Assembly (NCBI GenBank): GCA_001557505.1
Contig: LSAX01000005.1
Location: forward strand, 496,001-560,000
DNA: 64,000 nt
Reading direction: 5' to 3'
Origin: Reticulascus tulasneorum
Taxonomy: Eukaryota; Ascomycota; Sordariomycetes; Glomerellales; Reticulascaceae
Both the position numbers and the translations under genes were made by a program. This document shows, in pieces, positions 34,571-47,443 of this stretch. Within the stretch, counting starts at the first letter, position 1. Each line of letters opens with the position of its first letter. The notes beneath the pieces were generated by a model. It was given only the letters and a program-made list of their open reading frames with translations. It did no database searches and was not told where the DNA came from.

Positions 34571-36511
34571 TTTATTATGTTCTTTTTCTTTTTTCTTATA
34601 TTATCTTTCTACGCTTTATATTAAGATTTTCTAATATATATTTAATATCTATTATTTGTTAAGTTAAAGAAATTATTAATAAAACTTATATTACTTTTAT
34701 ATATTAGTTTGTAGATAACATCTGGTATTTTTCCTTAAAAGGTTAATATTATTTTAAATAATAGAAGTATTTAATATATACCGTTCTTATTATCTTTTGC
34801 TTTCTGAAAAATCTTTTTTGCTTTTTTATATAATCCGTTTTTACTAATATATGTATATAGTCTATATATCGCTTATTTAATCAAAGTTGTTATATACTTT
34901 ATAAATCCTTTTAGTTATATTACGTATATTTTTATTATAACTATTTATTATATAAATTTATATTTAGGTTTATCTTATCTTATAATCTTAAAGATCACCT
35001 TTTTCGAAAGTTTTATTATTATTTTTTCTCTAAAAGGTTAATAATATTTACTTAGTAGAATATATTTTATATTTTTTTTAATTATATTCTTTCTTTATTA
35101 TATTTATATTATTTAGTTTTTATTCTAAATTATCGTTATATCATATTATCAATCTTCGTTTTAGGTTTTATTATCTTAATATGTTAAATTATTATATATT
35201 TAATATAAATTTATCATTTAAGATATTTTTCTTTTTAAGTTTTAAAAGATCTTTAATAAGTTAAAATCTTATATTGATAAACATATTATTAAAATTATTT
35301 ATTATATATAATAAAGGTTATATAGTTTTAATAAGAAAGGGATAAAAGACTTTAAAAGAGATAAAAGATTTCTATATAGGTTTATTAAGATAAAGAAGAA
35401 AGAGATTTAGTCTAAGAATATTATAAACTTATTTTTACCTTATTATAATTTCTTCTTAATTTCTTAAGATATTTTTATTATTACCTTCGTTATTTTAATT
35501 TATCGTTTTTTATATTTTTATATTAAGTCTATCGTGTTTTTTATTAGGATATTTTATAAATATTATATATTATATTCTTATTTATATCTTTTTTATTTTA
35601 TTAAATATTATAATTTTCCGTTTATATCTTTTCGTGATCTTATTAGCTTTTTGATTTTATAACTCTTATATTTATTATTATCTTTTTTTATTATAATTTT
35701 TTTAAGTTCTATAAGCGTTTTACTAAATTCGTCCTCGGCGGTAAGATATAATTACGTTATTAATATTACTAAGTAAATTCTTTAGTTCTTAAGTATATCT
35801 AGCTTATACGTGGTTTTTCTTATCTTATTTACGATCTTATATAGTTTAGATTGTTATTTTAAATATTTATGTAAAAGTTTCTTAAATAGTATATATCTTT
35901 TATATAAACGTAGATATATTATATTTCTTAATTTAAATTTAAGAAGCTTTCTCTTTTAGTTATAATATTATTTCGTAATATTTATTATTATGTTAATCGT
36001 TTCGGCCGTTTCTCTCTATCTTATGATTTTTATATCTATGATCTTTATTAATAAGTTATTAATATTTTATAATTTATCTATTAATATTTTTAGTTTAAAT
36101 CTTAAGAATATTTCGATTAGTATTACGTTTATTAATGATGAAAATATATTGTTTAAATATATCTATATTATTAAGAGAATTTTTATCTAGAAGACCTTTA
36201 GGTTTATAACTATATGATATTTAAATGTTAGTTTTATTGTCTAGTTCTTCTGTTTGTTTAACCTGTCCGTCTATAGGTGGTACGCCGTTAAGTATGTTAG
36301 TTTTATTCTTATTATTCTTTTGAATAAGGCCTTTTAGAATACCTTTATAAATTTATTATCTTAGTCTGATATAATTTTATATAAAAGTTTTTAACTATAA
36401 TATATTAGTATTTATAATATGATCTTATCTTACTTTTCGGCTATATATTATATATTCTTTATTATAAAGAATATTATTTTAGTGAATTTATCTATAATTA
36501 TTAGATATACG
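34571..36511 (-). mobile_element. gypsy element B, integrase core and 3' part
   Basis: Read on the minus strand from 36511, the translation follows the gypsy integrase core: AYLIIIDKFTKIIFFI, then KIISD, then LTAYHL-TDRLNKQKN (the 'TAYHPQTDGQTERVN' landmark). Stops are frequent. It is separated from the integrase N-terminus by hAT element 7. The 3' LTR was not identified. Confidence 0.7.
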
Positions 36512-38545
36512 CAGGGTTGTGATTTTAGTCTTTAGTCTTTAGTCAAATTCAGTATTTTTTAGACATTCTTAGTCAAATTCATAAGCCTGACTGACTTTTT
36601 AAAATTTTAGTTAGTCTTAATCAGTTGTTTAACTAACTAAAATTTAATTTAAATGACTAAGACTGACTAAATTGACTAAATTAGTCTTAATAAAAATATT
36701 TAATAAAATATTTAATAATATTAAGACATATTAATAAAGATATTTAATAAGAGATAAAAATAAAAATAAAGTTTTACTATTAAAATATAATAGTAAATAA
36801 GAATTTTTATTTAAATTAATATTATTAAGCATTAATAATCTAAAAAATCTACTAGAAATTACTAAAAAATAATTACTAATATAAAGAATCTTAAAGAATT
36901 TAATAGAAATTTAAGCTTTTATTATAAATATAAAGTCTTTTCTTTACTTTTTAGGTTTAATATTTAATTCTAACTAAGTTTTATATTATTATTATTTTTA
37001 CCTTTATTATAAATTTTAAAACTTATTATTAAAATTCTATTTTTAAACTTTAAAAATAGATTCTTCTTTTACTACAAATCAAAATACCTCTATTTCAAGC
37101 TCTTTAAATTTAGATATTAAAGAAGTTAATAATATTATTAATACTAATATTAGTAATTTTCAAAATTCTAAATATAATAAAGAAAGCTATAAATTAAAGC
37201 TAGACAATAAAACAAACGTTTATATCTTTGTTAATAATTTATATAAACAGTCTTTATTACCGATTAATTATAATAAAGATAGAGAAATGTTAATTTCTTA
37301 TACTACGTAAGTTATTATTTTAATTAATATATTAATTAATATACTAATATTAATTATAATTATTCTTTTAAGAAAATAGAACGAATTATTGGATTTTAAA
37401 CATCAAACTATATACAACATTATCGAATTAAACACTTTAATATTGTTTATAATAAGGATAATGAAAAAACTAGACAAAAAAGTAAGTTTTTAAATTATTT
37501 AATTATTTAATTTTTTAATTAATATTAATTATTTTAGAATTTACTATACTACCTATTTAAGGGTTTTTTAATATGCTATTAGAAAGCCGAAAACGATCTC
37601 GAAATAATATAATAACGGATTTCGAAGAAGACGAAGCTTATAATAAGATTTTAAATTTTATTATTAAAAATAATTTATCGTTTAATATTTTAAACTTAAA
37701 TTCATTTAAAGAATTATTAAATTATTATAATAAGTAAGCTATTTTATATAAAAACTTATAAAATTAATTTAATACTAATTTTAATATAGATTTTTACTAA
37801 TTATTAATAAATAGAAAATTAAAAATATTTTAGATAATATTTTTAATAGCTATTTATTAGTTTTAAATATTAATTTAGAAAATAACGTTCTAAATAACGG
37901 TTTATTTTCTTTAATTTTTAATATTTGGACTTTTATTACGTAAACATCTTATATTAGTATTATATTAATATATATTAATTCGGCTTTTAAAATTAACTAT
38001 AAGTTAATTAGCTTTAAAGAATTAACTAAAGGTTATACTGGTTTATATATCTATAATGAATTTATAGATATATTAACTAGTTATCCAAGTTTAAAATTAT
38101 CTATTATTTATAAGTAAGTTTTATTTTATTATAATATTTATTATTAATATTTAACTAATTTTATTTTAATATTATATAAGATAACGTAATAAATAATAAT
38201 ATATTTATTAATACTTTTAAAAAGAATTATTATAAATCTTTTAATAAAAAGTTTTTAAATAATATTAGATATATTTCGTATATTATAAATATAATAACAT
38301 AAGATATTTTACGAAATTATATTTTAAATCAAAATACGGAAAATCAACTATTAGATTATATAAATAATTTAGATGAAAATATAAATATAGAAGAAGATAT
38401 ATCTAATATTAGTAAGTTTTCTTATATATTTTTTAAATTAAATTTTAGTTTACTAATTAAATTATAGATATAATTTCTAAATTACGAAAAATCGCTACTT
38501 TAATTAAATATATGCAAGAAAATCGAAAGTTATTATTAGAAAGTA
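36512..38545 (+). mobile_element. hAT element 7, right end missing
   Basis: Starts with CAGGGTTGTGATTTTAG inside gypsy B integrase. The plus-strand transposase is recognisable from about 37050 to 38545, closely related to hAT 1 and 2. It stops before the C-terminal dimerisation region and the right terminal repeat. At the right junction gypsy B resumes, but about 45 integrase codons are missing there. A deletion that removed the hAT end plus adjacent gypsy sequence explains both gaps. Confidence 0.7.
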
Positions 38546-41500
38546 TTTTTTAATATAAACCTTTATTCTGAAGGTAAAATTATTAAACGTAAAGCTTTAT
38601 AATTAGTAGATTACCTTTATAAGTCCTAAATAAAACTTATCGTTATATACTTTTTCTAAGATCTATTATATAAGATCTTTTGGTATATATAGCTATTATA
38701 TTCTATTTAACGTTTTATAATATAATAATCTATCTTAGTTTATCTTATATAGATATATTAGTTTCGTCTTTAATATTTATACTTTTATTATTTTAACTTT
38801 CTTTATTATCTTTTCTTTTATTGTTAAGTCTATCTTATTCTTTAAGTTATTAATTCTATTTTTAATTTTTATAATTAAGTTTTTAACGTTCTAGATTATT
38901 TTGATTATTTTCTTATATCGCTAATCTTAATTATATCTTTTTTTTAACTAGTTCTTAAATTATTTTATAATTCTAAAGGTTATCTTAATAAGGTTATATA
39001 TTATATTATTTAATATATTATCTAATATCTTTTTAGACTAATCTGCCGGTTATTTATTTATCTTAGTTAATTTTAAAAGTATGTTTAATACTAAGTTCGT
39101 TATTTCTAAGATATATATTATTTATAACTTATACTAAGAAAGATATATATTTATTATAATTAAGTATAAGTTTACTTTGTTAAGATTTATCAATATTAAT
39201 AATATCCTTTTATAGACTTTTCTTATCCTGTTATAATCTATAAAAATGGTTATAAAATATCTTATAGCCTAGAGGTTCGTTTTTAACTTCTTATATATTT
39301 ATATTAATCTTATTATTTTAAGTTCTATTATCTAATATTTATTCTTTACAGTGGTAAGTTTTTTATTAATATATATAATAGGTTATATTATTATTTATAA
39401 AAGTAATTTATTTTAAAGGTATTTATTAGTTATATAAAATAACATCGTTTTAAACCTACTTTTATATAATATATCTAGCTTTAAATATAGTTAACGTTTT
39501 AAATCTAAATATATTAATATAATCAGGGCTATAAGGTATTCTTTTAAGATATTAAACGTCTTAATCTTCTTTTTAAAAGAGGTAAATACTTTCTTATTTA
39601 TATATTTCTATCGTTAGATTTTACTTTTTATTAATATTATTTTTAATTTTTTTTATTTTTTTTAGTATTTTGACTTTTTGTTTTTATAAAAGGTTGATCT
39701 TTTATATAAACTTAAGAACGAAGTATTATAGATATACCGTTAATCTGATAAAGTATTTTAACTTATTTAACATATCTAATATCTAGAAGTTCTTTAATAT
39801 TATTATTTATTATTTAATTGATCTTATTTTAAAAACGTCTATATTAAATCTAAATAGTTTTACTAATAGATATCTAACAAACGATTTAGTTAGAATTAAA
39901 ATTAAGTTAATATTCCTAAATAATCTTAAGATTTTCTCTAGGTATTCTAAATATTTTTCTTCTAAGTCTAAGAAAATTATAATATCATTGATATATATTT
40001 TAACGAAATCTTAGAACGTTTAGAGCTTTTAATTTATAAATTATTAAATAAATATTAATAAGTTTTTATAATTTATTAAAACTATGTTTGATCATTCTAG
40101 GCCTTTTAATAATATAATCATTATATAATTTTAATATGACGGCTATATGTTTAGTTAGTAAAAGAAAGATGATATATCAAATATTAAGATAAACTTTTTC
40201 TTTTTTAAGGTTTAGATTATATCTTCTTAGATTAATATTAAGTATATATTTAATACTATTTATTCGTTTAGCTTTTTTAAGTTTATAATAACTTATCTTT
40301 TTTTTATACCTTTTATAATTTTCTATACGATGAATACTAGGTATCTAAACAGGGTAAAATCGTCTTATTAATCTATTTTACCTTAAAAATATAATTTATT
40401 AAATATAATATCTATAATTTCTTGATCTTATAGGCTTAAAAGTATAATTTTACCTTTAGCTTAGCGTTTTATTATCTATATATTAGGTTTATATATATTT
40501 TTTCGTTATTAGTTAGTATAATTAGGCTTTTTTCTTTTTATATATTATATCTTTTTAATAAAGTAGTTAGTTTATAAATGAAAACTGGTTATCTAATATA
40601 TATTTTTACTTTATGTTAGGTATTTTGCTTTAATAGCTTTATTAGCTATCTAAATCTAAGAAAGGGTTTTAAGTTTTTATTTATTTACGATTTATTAGGT
40701 AGGTCTTTATCTTTCTGATTTTATATCGTTTATTTTACTTTTCTTTATTTTGCTAATTTATTTTTTAGATTTAGGTTGTTTATAAAATATAAATATTCAT
40801 CGTTTATTAGGTTAAATTTATTATTTATAAACTTAATTTTTATTATTATTAAAAAGGTAGATATTTTGTTTATTAATATTATAAATTGTTTATAATTCTT
40901 AATCTTTTTTATCATGTTAAGCTTTTCTTTCTAGTAAATCTTTAATAGTTATAAGTTTAGATTATTAATTATCTTTATGTATATCATATTAACAATAAAT
41001 ACGTAGTTTATCGTTTTTTATAGTAATATATAGAAAATATACTTATATTCTATTTTTAATAGATTAATATATATTATTAATATTAATATGGTTATTTTTA
41101 ATAATATTTTTATTTTATATATTATATAAACCTATTATATTATGACTTATTATAAGGCCTAAGTTTTATCTTCGTTGAAATTTATTTCTAAATTTCTATA
41201 TCTTATAAATACTAACTTCTTACGTTTATAATCTATTTTTATTCTAACCGTTATTATCATTTTTATATTTATTAATATGTTTAAATCTAGTTAGTTAGGT
41301 TTTACTTAGGCCTTAATAAGGATTTTTACGTAGGTAGGTTTTTTATTTTTAGGTTATATTTTATAAATGTATATTATTTATTTTGCTTTTATATTGATTA
41401 TTATTTTAATAATTCTTATTATTATTCTTAATAGAACTTTAAATTTTTTTACTTTTAGGTAATATTTTTCTAACTAAGTTAAGTCTATTATTATTAATAA

Positions 41501-44300
41501 ATAACTAATATTTTAATAACCTTTTATAATGTTCTTTATTATATTATTTTCTATATTTTATCTTAATATTATATTTATATATATTATATTAGTTTTACTT
41601 TTTAAGATTTTGATTATATCTTTTTAAAGAGTTAGTTTGATAAATTTTATCTTTCTTTTAAATTTATAATATACTGTTTATAATGGTAATATATTCTATG
41701 GTTTTATAATTATTTTTAATGTTCTTTTAGGTATTACCGTTTTTTCCGGCTAAATAATAGTTTAGAGGTTTATAATATAGGTTTAATCTTATTTACCTTA
41801 TCTAGGTCGTTTATCTTATTTATCATTTTCAAATATTAAGTATATTACTTTTTATTATTATCTATCTTTTATATATTATTTCAGTTTAAGGTTTAATAAG
41901 CAGATATTTATCGTTATATATTAAAATATCTAAAATTTAATATTAAACTTTTTTTTATATTATTTATAAATATAATATTTATATTTACGTTATTTAGGTT
42001 TTAAAGATATAAAATAAGTTAATTTGTTCTTATTTTTATCTTTAATTAACGTTATATATTCATTATCAGTAAGTTCTTCCTCTTTGATTATTAAAAAACC
42101 TTAGTTTAATAATTCTCCTTTTTTATATTTATATTTAAGGTTATCTTTATATATCTACCAAACTTCCGCCGAGAAGGTTTTATTATGACGTCTATAATTA
42201 AATTATTAACGTCGTGTTAATTATTAATATTCTCCCTGGTTATATCTTAATCTTTGGTTTTATTGTTTTTTACGGTTAGACTAATTTCTTTAGTTTTAAT
42301 TCCTCTAGTTGGGATTTACTTTTTATTTTATTATTAATTACTTTTATATTTATAAGGTTAATAATTTCTTTTATATTTATCTTTTTAATATTAGTTATTA
42401 TGATTTTATCTATTACTAAATTATTTATTTCTAAATTATCTTAGTTAATATAAATTAATTCTATGTTAGTTATTAAAACCACGGTAGTTATCAGCTTAAT
42501 ATACTTTTTCTCTTTTATTATTTTCTAGTTTGATTAAGTATCTATCTGTTTTATTCTCTTTAATAAGTATTATGATATTCTTTCTATATAATATTATCTG
42601 TTTGTTTTAGTTTAATTTATCTTTTAGGTTGTTTTTTGCTAAGTCTAATAACTTAATTTACTAATCGATAGGTTTTATCGTTTAAGGTTCTTAGACTAGC
42701 TTTTATAGTTCTAAGTCTAATGTTATCTATATAATATTTAATAATTACTGATTTTATATATAGCTAAATTACCTTATTATTTATATTATTCTATATATAA
42801 AGGTTTATATATCTTTATTAAAACTTATTATGTCGTTAATTAAAAACTTAATATTCTTAAGTTTATTTTATAATATTATAATTCTTAATCTAAATTGTTT
42901 TTTTATTTATTTTAAAAATAATTATAAAGATATCTTTAATCTTATTCTTTATAAATTATTAAACTTTTCTTAATATTATTTTATAATAACCTTTTTAAAA
43001 GTATTTAGCAAGTTTATTATTATATACGTATTTCTCTTTAGAGTGATTATATCTTATATAATATTAACAAATAGATTAATTAAATAGAATATCTAATCTT
43101 TATTACTTATTATCATATCGCTGGTCTTATAACTATTAAGGTAGTCTAATTAGAAAAATCTAACTTTTGAAATTAACTAATTATAAATGCTAATTTTAGT
43201 TAATATTTTTAATATATTTACCATCTTAGCTAATTATTATATTATTAAGTTATTAACTTGTTAGTTTTATTATTAAAATTATTATAAGATCAACGTAAAT
43301 ATATATATTAATCTTATTCTTTAATTTTATCCTTATTAAAAATTATAATTAAAAGTTAATAAGCTAATAAAAGGTGATAGTCCAGTTATTATTAAAGCTA
43401 ATTACCTTATTTAAAACTATTTAATTAGTAATATTAATAATCTTATTAAGAAAATTAATAAGGTAGAGATATTTAAAGTTATACTTAATATCTTAAATAT
43501 TATTTATAATATAATATTTCTAATAAAATTTCCAATTTTAATAAAACTCTAGATAATAATATAAGTTTCAAAATTCTCTAAAAAGTAGGTCTTCTTAATT
43601 ATTAAGTATATTATATAAGATATTTATATTTAAACTTAAGTAAACGTTAAGTTTTATATTTAAATAGGTAATAAATATTTAAATTTAAAATTTAATAAAT
43701 TATTATTTTTAAAACTAAAGTACTTTTTAAGATGTTTATAATGGCTAGGGAGGTAGTTTTATATTATATTCGTTAATAATTTAATCTTTTACCTAGGTTA
43801 GAAAGTAAATATAATTATCTTAGAAGATTCTGCTTTTTTCTTCTTTTTATCTTATAAAATATTTATAATATCTATAAAAGATAATAATTTTAACGATAAT
43901 ATTATTATTAATAATAAATTTATTAATAATATTAATAAGTCTAAAGATGATATAAATAAGGTTATCTAATTCGCTATTTTATTTCTTATTAATAATAAGA
44001 TAAACTTCTAATCTATATAGAACGTATATATATCTACCTTATATTAATCTATCTTATTTATTAAGTTTAAAAAGTTTTTTATAACCTAAAATATTATAAA
44101 TATTATTAATTTTGACTTTTTAGCTAGATATTATTCTAAGAATAATATTACTTATTTATATGTTTTATAGATAGTTTTTCGTATTTCCTTATATTTTAGA
44201 TAATCTAATATGAACTAATATAACTATCGTACTTATTCAATTGTTTAAGATAACATTTAAGTTTTAATTAAGCTTAATTCAATAGTAATTTTATTTCTAA
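38546..44300 (-). mobile_element. gypsy element B, reverse transcriptase to integrase N-terminus
   Basis: Minus-strand translation shows degraded RT at about 39700-40600 (YNFLRLRRKIFRIPREILR corresponds to the 'HLEHVRKVLRRL' region after the active-site DD), RNase H-like sequence near 39400-39560 and the H2C2/N-terminal integrase segment at 38550-38700. Further 5' (about 41000-44300) is presumably protease and gag but too mutated to assign. The RT order shows the element runs right to left, opposite to gypsy A. Confidence 0.6.
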
Positions 44301-44685
44301 TTCTATAACTAGGAAAAATAAAAAATAAGAATTAGTAATTTATATAAAAAGAAGTTCATAGATCATTACAAAGTATTACTACTATGTTGTTAAGATAATA
44401 TTTACCATTTCAGGCGAGTATTATGTAAAGTGAAAAGAATCTACCATTTCCTCTATCTGCTAAACTAGGTACTTATATAATTGGTTTGTAAGGCTTATTC
44501 TCATAACACTATTATATCTATTATATAAAAACTATTATATTAAGATTATTCTATAAGAAGAAAAAAATTGGAATTTTTTTAAAAATTACATAAATGAACC
44601 AACCTTTTATAAATAAAAGAGATTTTAAAGTTTATAAGAACTTTATCCATATAAACACTATCAAATACTGATATCTAATCTAATG
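44301..44685. other. transition from transposon nest to gene-rich DNA
   Basis: AT content falls over about 400 bp. No LTR end or target duplication for gypsy B was recognised. The next gene begins at its 3' end at 44686. Confidence 0.5.
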
Positions 44686-45627
44686 CTACTCTAGTAACAT
44701 TCTCAGAACCTCAGCAGGCGTCCGAGTAGGCGCAGCGAGCTTAAGTACCTCCTTGCTGGTCGTAGAAGCGGTGCATTTGCCCTCCCACGCAGTCTCGGGG
44801 GCATGCTTAAGCGACAAAATCACGTTCTTTGATTCTTGAGTTGTCGCAGCCATGTCATCAATGAACGACATGTTTTTAAAACTGACATTCTCGACCTGAA
44901 CGCCGATGTGCTGCTCAATCATACTTACGATCTGACTCCCAGTGATATCTTCTGGCCCGTTCAGGACATATTTAGCCCCAGAATGCACAGAAGGATCCTG
45001 TTCAAATAAGAGGTGGGCTGCAAACACACCAACATCCCAGGGGTCGATAATGCCGACAGGGGCATCAGCTGATGCCATCAACCTAAGGGTATCTTGCCGC
45101 CCAGTCTCGCGGAATCGCTTAATAAAATGTGCCGCAGGGGAAAGGTATAATGGGGAAAAGACATTAGTTTGAAGTGAAGTCCACTGTAGGCTCTGAAACT
45201 CCGGGGTGTTCAACATGGCCTCAATTGCCCAATGTGTGCGTGGATAGTAAGCATCGAAGTCTGGTCGCACATTGGCGGCAGTAGTAGAGATTCGTACAAC
45301 ATACTTGACGCCTGCTCTAAGGGCAGCGACGTGGAATGTCGACTCTTCGGCGAATTGATTTGGCTTATTATGCGATGCAATGAAGACTTTAGCAACCTTA
45401 TGTTCGCGGAGCCAGTTTGGAGTGATTTCAACCCAGTTCTGTTCTACTACCGAGACATGCGGGAGCCTAACAAGTTGTTGTGCTGCCGGAGAGTGTAAGG
45501 ATCGTGTTGTGGCAAGGATTCGATAGTCAAATTTGACGGTACTGGTGCTCAGCAGTTTTGAGAGAGTTTCAACAACACTTTGGCCGGTGTTGCCAGTTGC
45601 GCCAGCAATGAGGATGGTAGGAGCCAT
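44686..45627 (-). CDS. NmrA-like NAD(P)-binding protein
   Basis: A single-exon protein of 313 aa when started at 45627 (MAPTILIAGATGNTGQS). The frame is open to 45741, but the extra 38 residues have no motif and the chosen start puts the Rossmann motif at the N-terminus as in relatives. The GxxGxxG dinucleotide motif is at residues 9-15 (GATGNTG). Mid-protein features (RTHWAIEAML, then QTNVFSP) fit the NmrA/isoflavone-reductase-like atypical short-chain dehydrogenases. These act as NADP-sensing regulators or as reductases in secondary metabolism; sequence alone does not decide. Its stop codon is within 400 bp of the transposon nest, yet the coding sequence shows no RIP damage. Confidence 0.85.
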   Translation of the reverse strand: MAPTILIAGATGNTGQSVVETLSKLLSTSTVKFDYRILATTRSLHSPAAQQLVRLPHVSVVEQNWVEITPNWLREHKVAKVFIASHNKPNQFAEESTFHVAALRAGVKYVVRISTTAANVRPDFDAYYPRTHWAIEAMLNTPEFQSLQWTSLQTNVFSPLYLSPAAHFIKRFRETGRQDTLRLMASADAPVGIIDPWDVGVFAAHLLFEQDPSVHSGAKYVLNGPEDITGSQIVSMIEQHIGVQVENVSFKNMSFIDDMAATTQESKNVILSLKHAPETAWEGKCTASTTSKEVLKLAAPTRTPAEVLRMLLE

Positions 45628-47443
45628 ATTAAAGGAGGGCGTATTATGAGTGAAGAGGGAGGGAGGAAAGTGGGATGTTAAGTTCGGGCATTTATAAGTA
45701 AGAGACGAAGTACCCACATTAAAGGAGAATGTAGAACTCAACAGTAGGCTTACGACTGAGGCACAAGAGAATGAATTGAGCCCACAACTAAAGAGAGGTC
45801 CAATGAATGAGGACTGTTTGTATAGGTCTAAAAAGACCCTTCGGAGTTGAGGGCATCGTTACGAGACGCTAAGAAGTAATTATCAGCAAGTATCCCCGGT
45901 CAAGGGCTCCGCTGTAAATGCCACAGAGGACATATTGTATGAGGTGGATATGTTTTTTGTATGGCTTATGTAATGACTTTATAAGCCTCCCGTTAAGGTA
46001 GGTACCTAATAGTTAACAAGCTGCTTACGTTAATCCATTTTATCTTAAAAGCCAAAGCACATCCCATGTAGGTAGGTATTCTTATTAGAGCATCCTTAGC
46101 ATATGACGTAGCTTTCTCGGTTATCCGTTACTACACTGCACTATCCTTTCATTCCGCTCATAACCTGCAACGTTCATAACATGGAGGACTCGAGGCCAGT
46201 AGATCGATGGCAAGGTATGAGATAAAGAGGTTGAGGATCCTTCCCCCGGGAAACTCCACACGGCTGAGAGCGTCCTTGGTGAATCGCGACACAATTGACC
46301 TCCCATTTCGTGGCAATACGGCACATATTTCAGAAGAGCACGGTAGTCTCATACATGGCTCCAGCTGTCCCTAGTGAAGGAGTACCACTACTGGACCCAA
46401 CTGAAAACATGGCTGTCATAATACGACAGGCTTCTTCACTACTACAGTTTTCACAGCCAAGCCTCTATAATGCCTCGAGGATTGCTTAAATAGGATGCTA
46501 ACCAGCCAGGTGAAGGCGTAACTCATTAAGTCATAGCTCACAGCAACTACACACACAAGGAACCACTCGGATATCCCCCATTTTTTCTTTTCTTTTCTTT
46601 TGTTTTTTTGTTGCCTTTTCCTTGGTTTAGGTCTTGGATTTATTTATACCTGCTGTCTCTGGGAGCAATCCATTCCCAACTACCTCATTTTCAGGCCAGC
46701 ATGGTAGATTAAAGGCGATGCAGCTGGGTTGAAAATCATCCATGCCGGCCTCTTCCACATGGGTACCAATTAACTGGCGGAGACGTATCGGGTGCTTGCT
46801 ACCGCCCCCATCACGGTCTCGACAGTGCCGGGCAACCCTTGAGAACTCATTGGGGAGGCCGCGGAAGCAATATGATCATCTGTTCCCAGGAGCATGGCAG
46901 CGTGCAGACTGGGGCACGCTGTTCGGGCCGTACAGGGGTTTGTCACTGTTTCCCTTGCCGCAAATTCCATCAGTCATTGCGTGGTGCTAACTTGGCCCAC
47001 GCTACCGCCTGTAGGCGATCGATTATTCTAAGTCATCGCAAGAGCGTACAGAAGGCTGTCATTTTGAAATATAGAGGCACAGGAACTGATTATACTACCG
47101 AGACGATCCAACCGCAGCTAGGAGGAAGAGGGCACGGCGGGTGGAGAGGCCCATTGAATGTGGGCGGAAATGAAACGGAGCAACCGAACGCGGCCAAGTC
47201 CCGATTAGCCAATAAGATAAATTACCGCAGCCGTCCATCGCCGTGGGAAGAATATTGTAAAGTTCTACGTAACATTCTAGATGCCGGAAAATATGTGGGC
47301 ATGTAATATTATACTGCAAGCCTTTATCCGGTTCTGAAATTACTGAGTAAGTGGTCGACAGAGCCCGAGGGGGATAAATAGGCACGCGATGCCGACTCGC
47401 AAAGGAAACTCGATGGAGTCTTTAAAGTATCCCACGCTCCATC
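45628..47443. other. intergenic, no gene supported
   Basis: About 1.8 kb between divergent NmrA-like and GH79 genes. It includes a T/C-rich tract (46579-46625) and TACCTA/AGGTA motifs near 46000 and 46070, common in fungal promoters. Open frames at 46121-47385 overlap on both strands and show no recognisable domain. Confidence 0.45.

Noticed and set aside
46121..47385. Several overlapping 64-155 codon frames
   Set aside because: They lie on both strands with no domain, leader or splice support.
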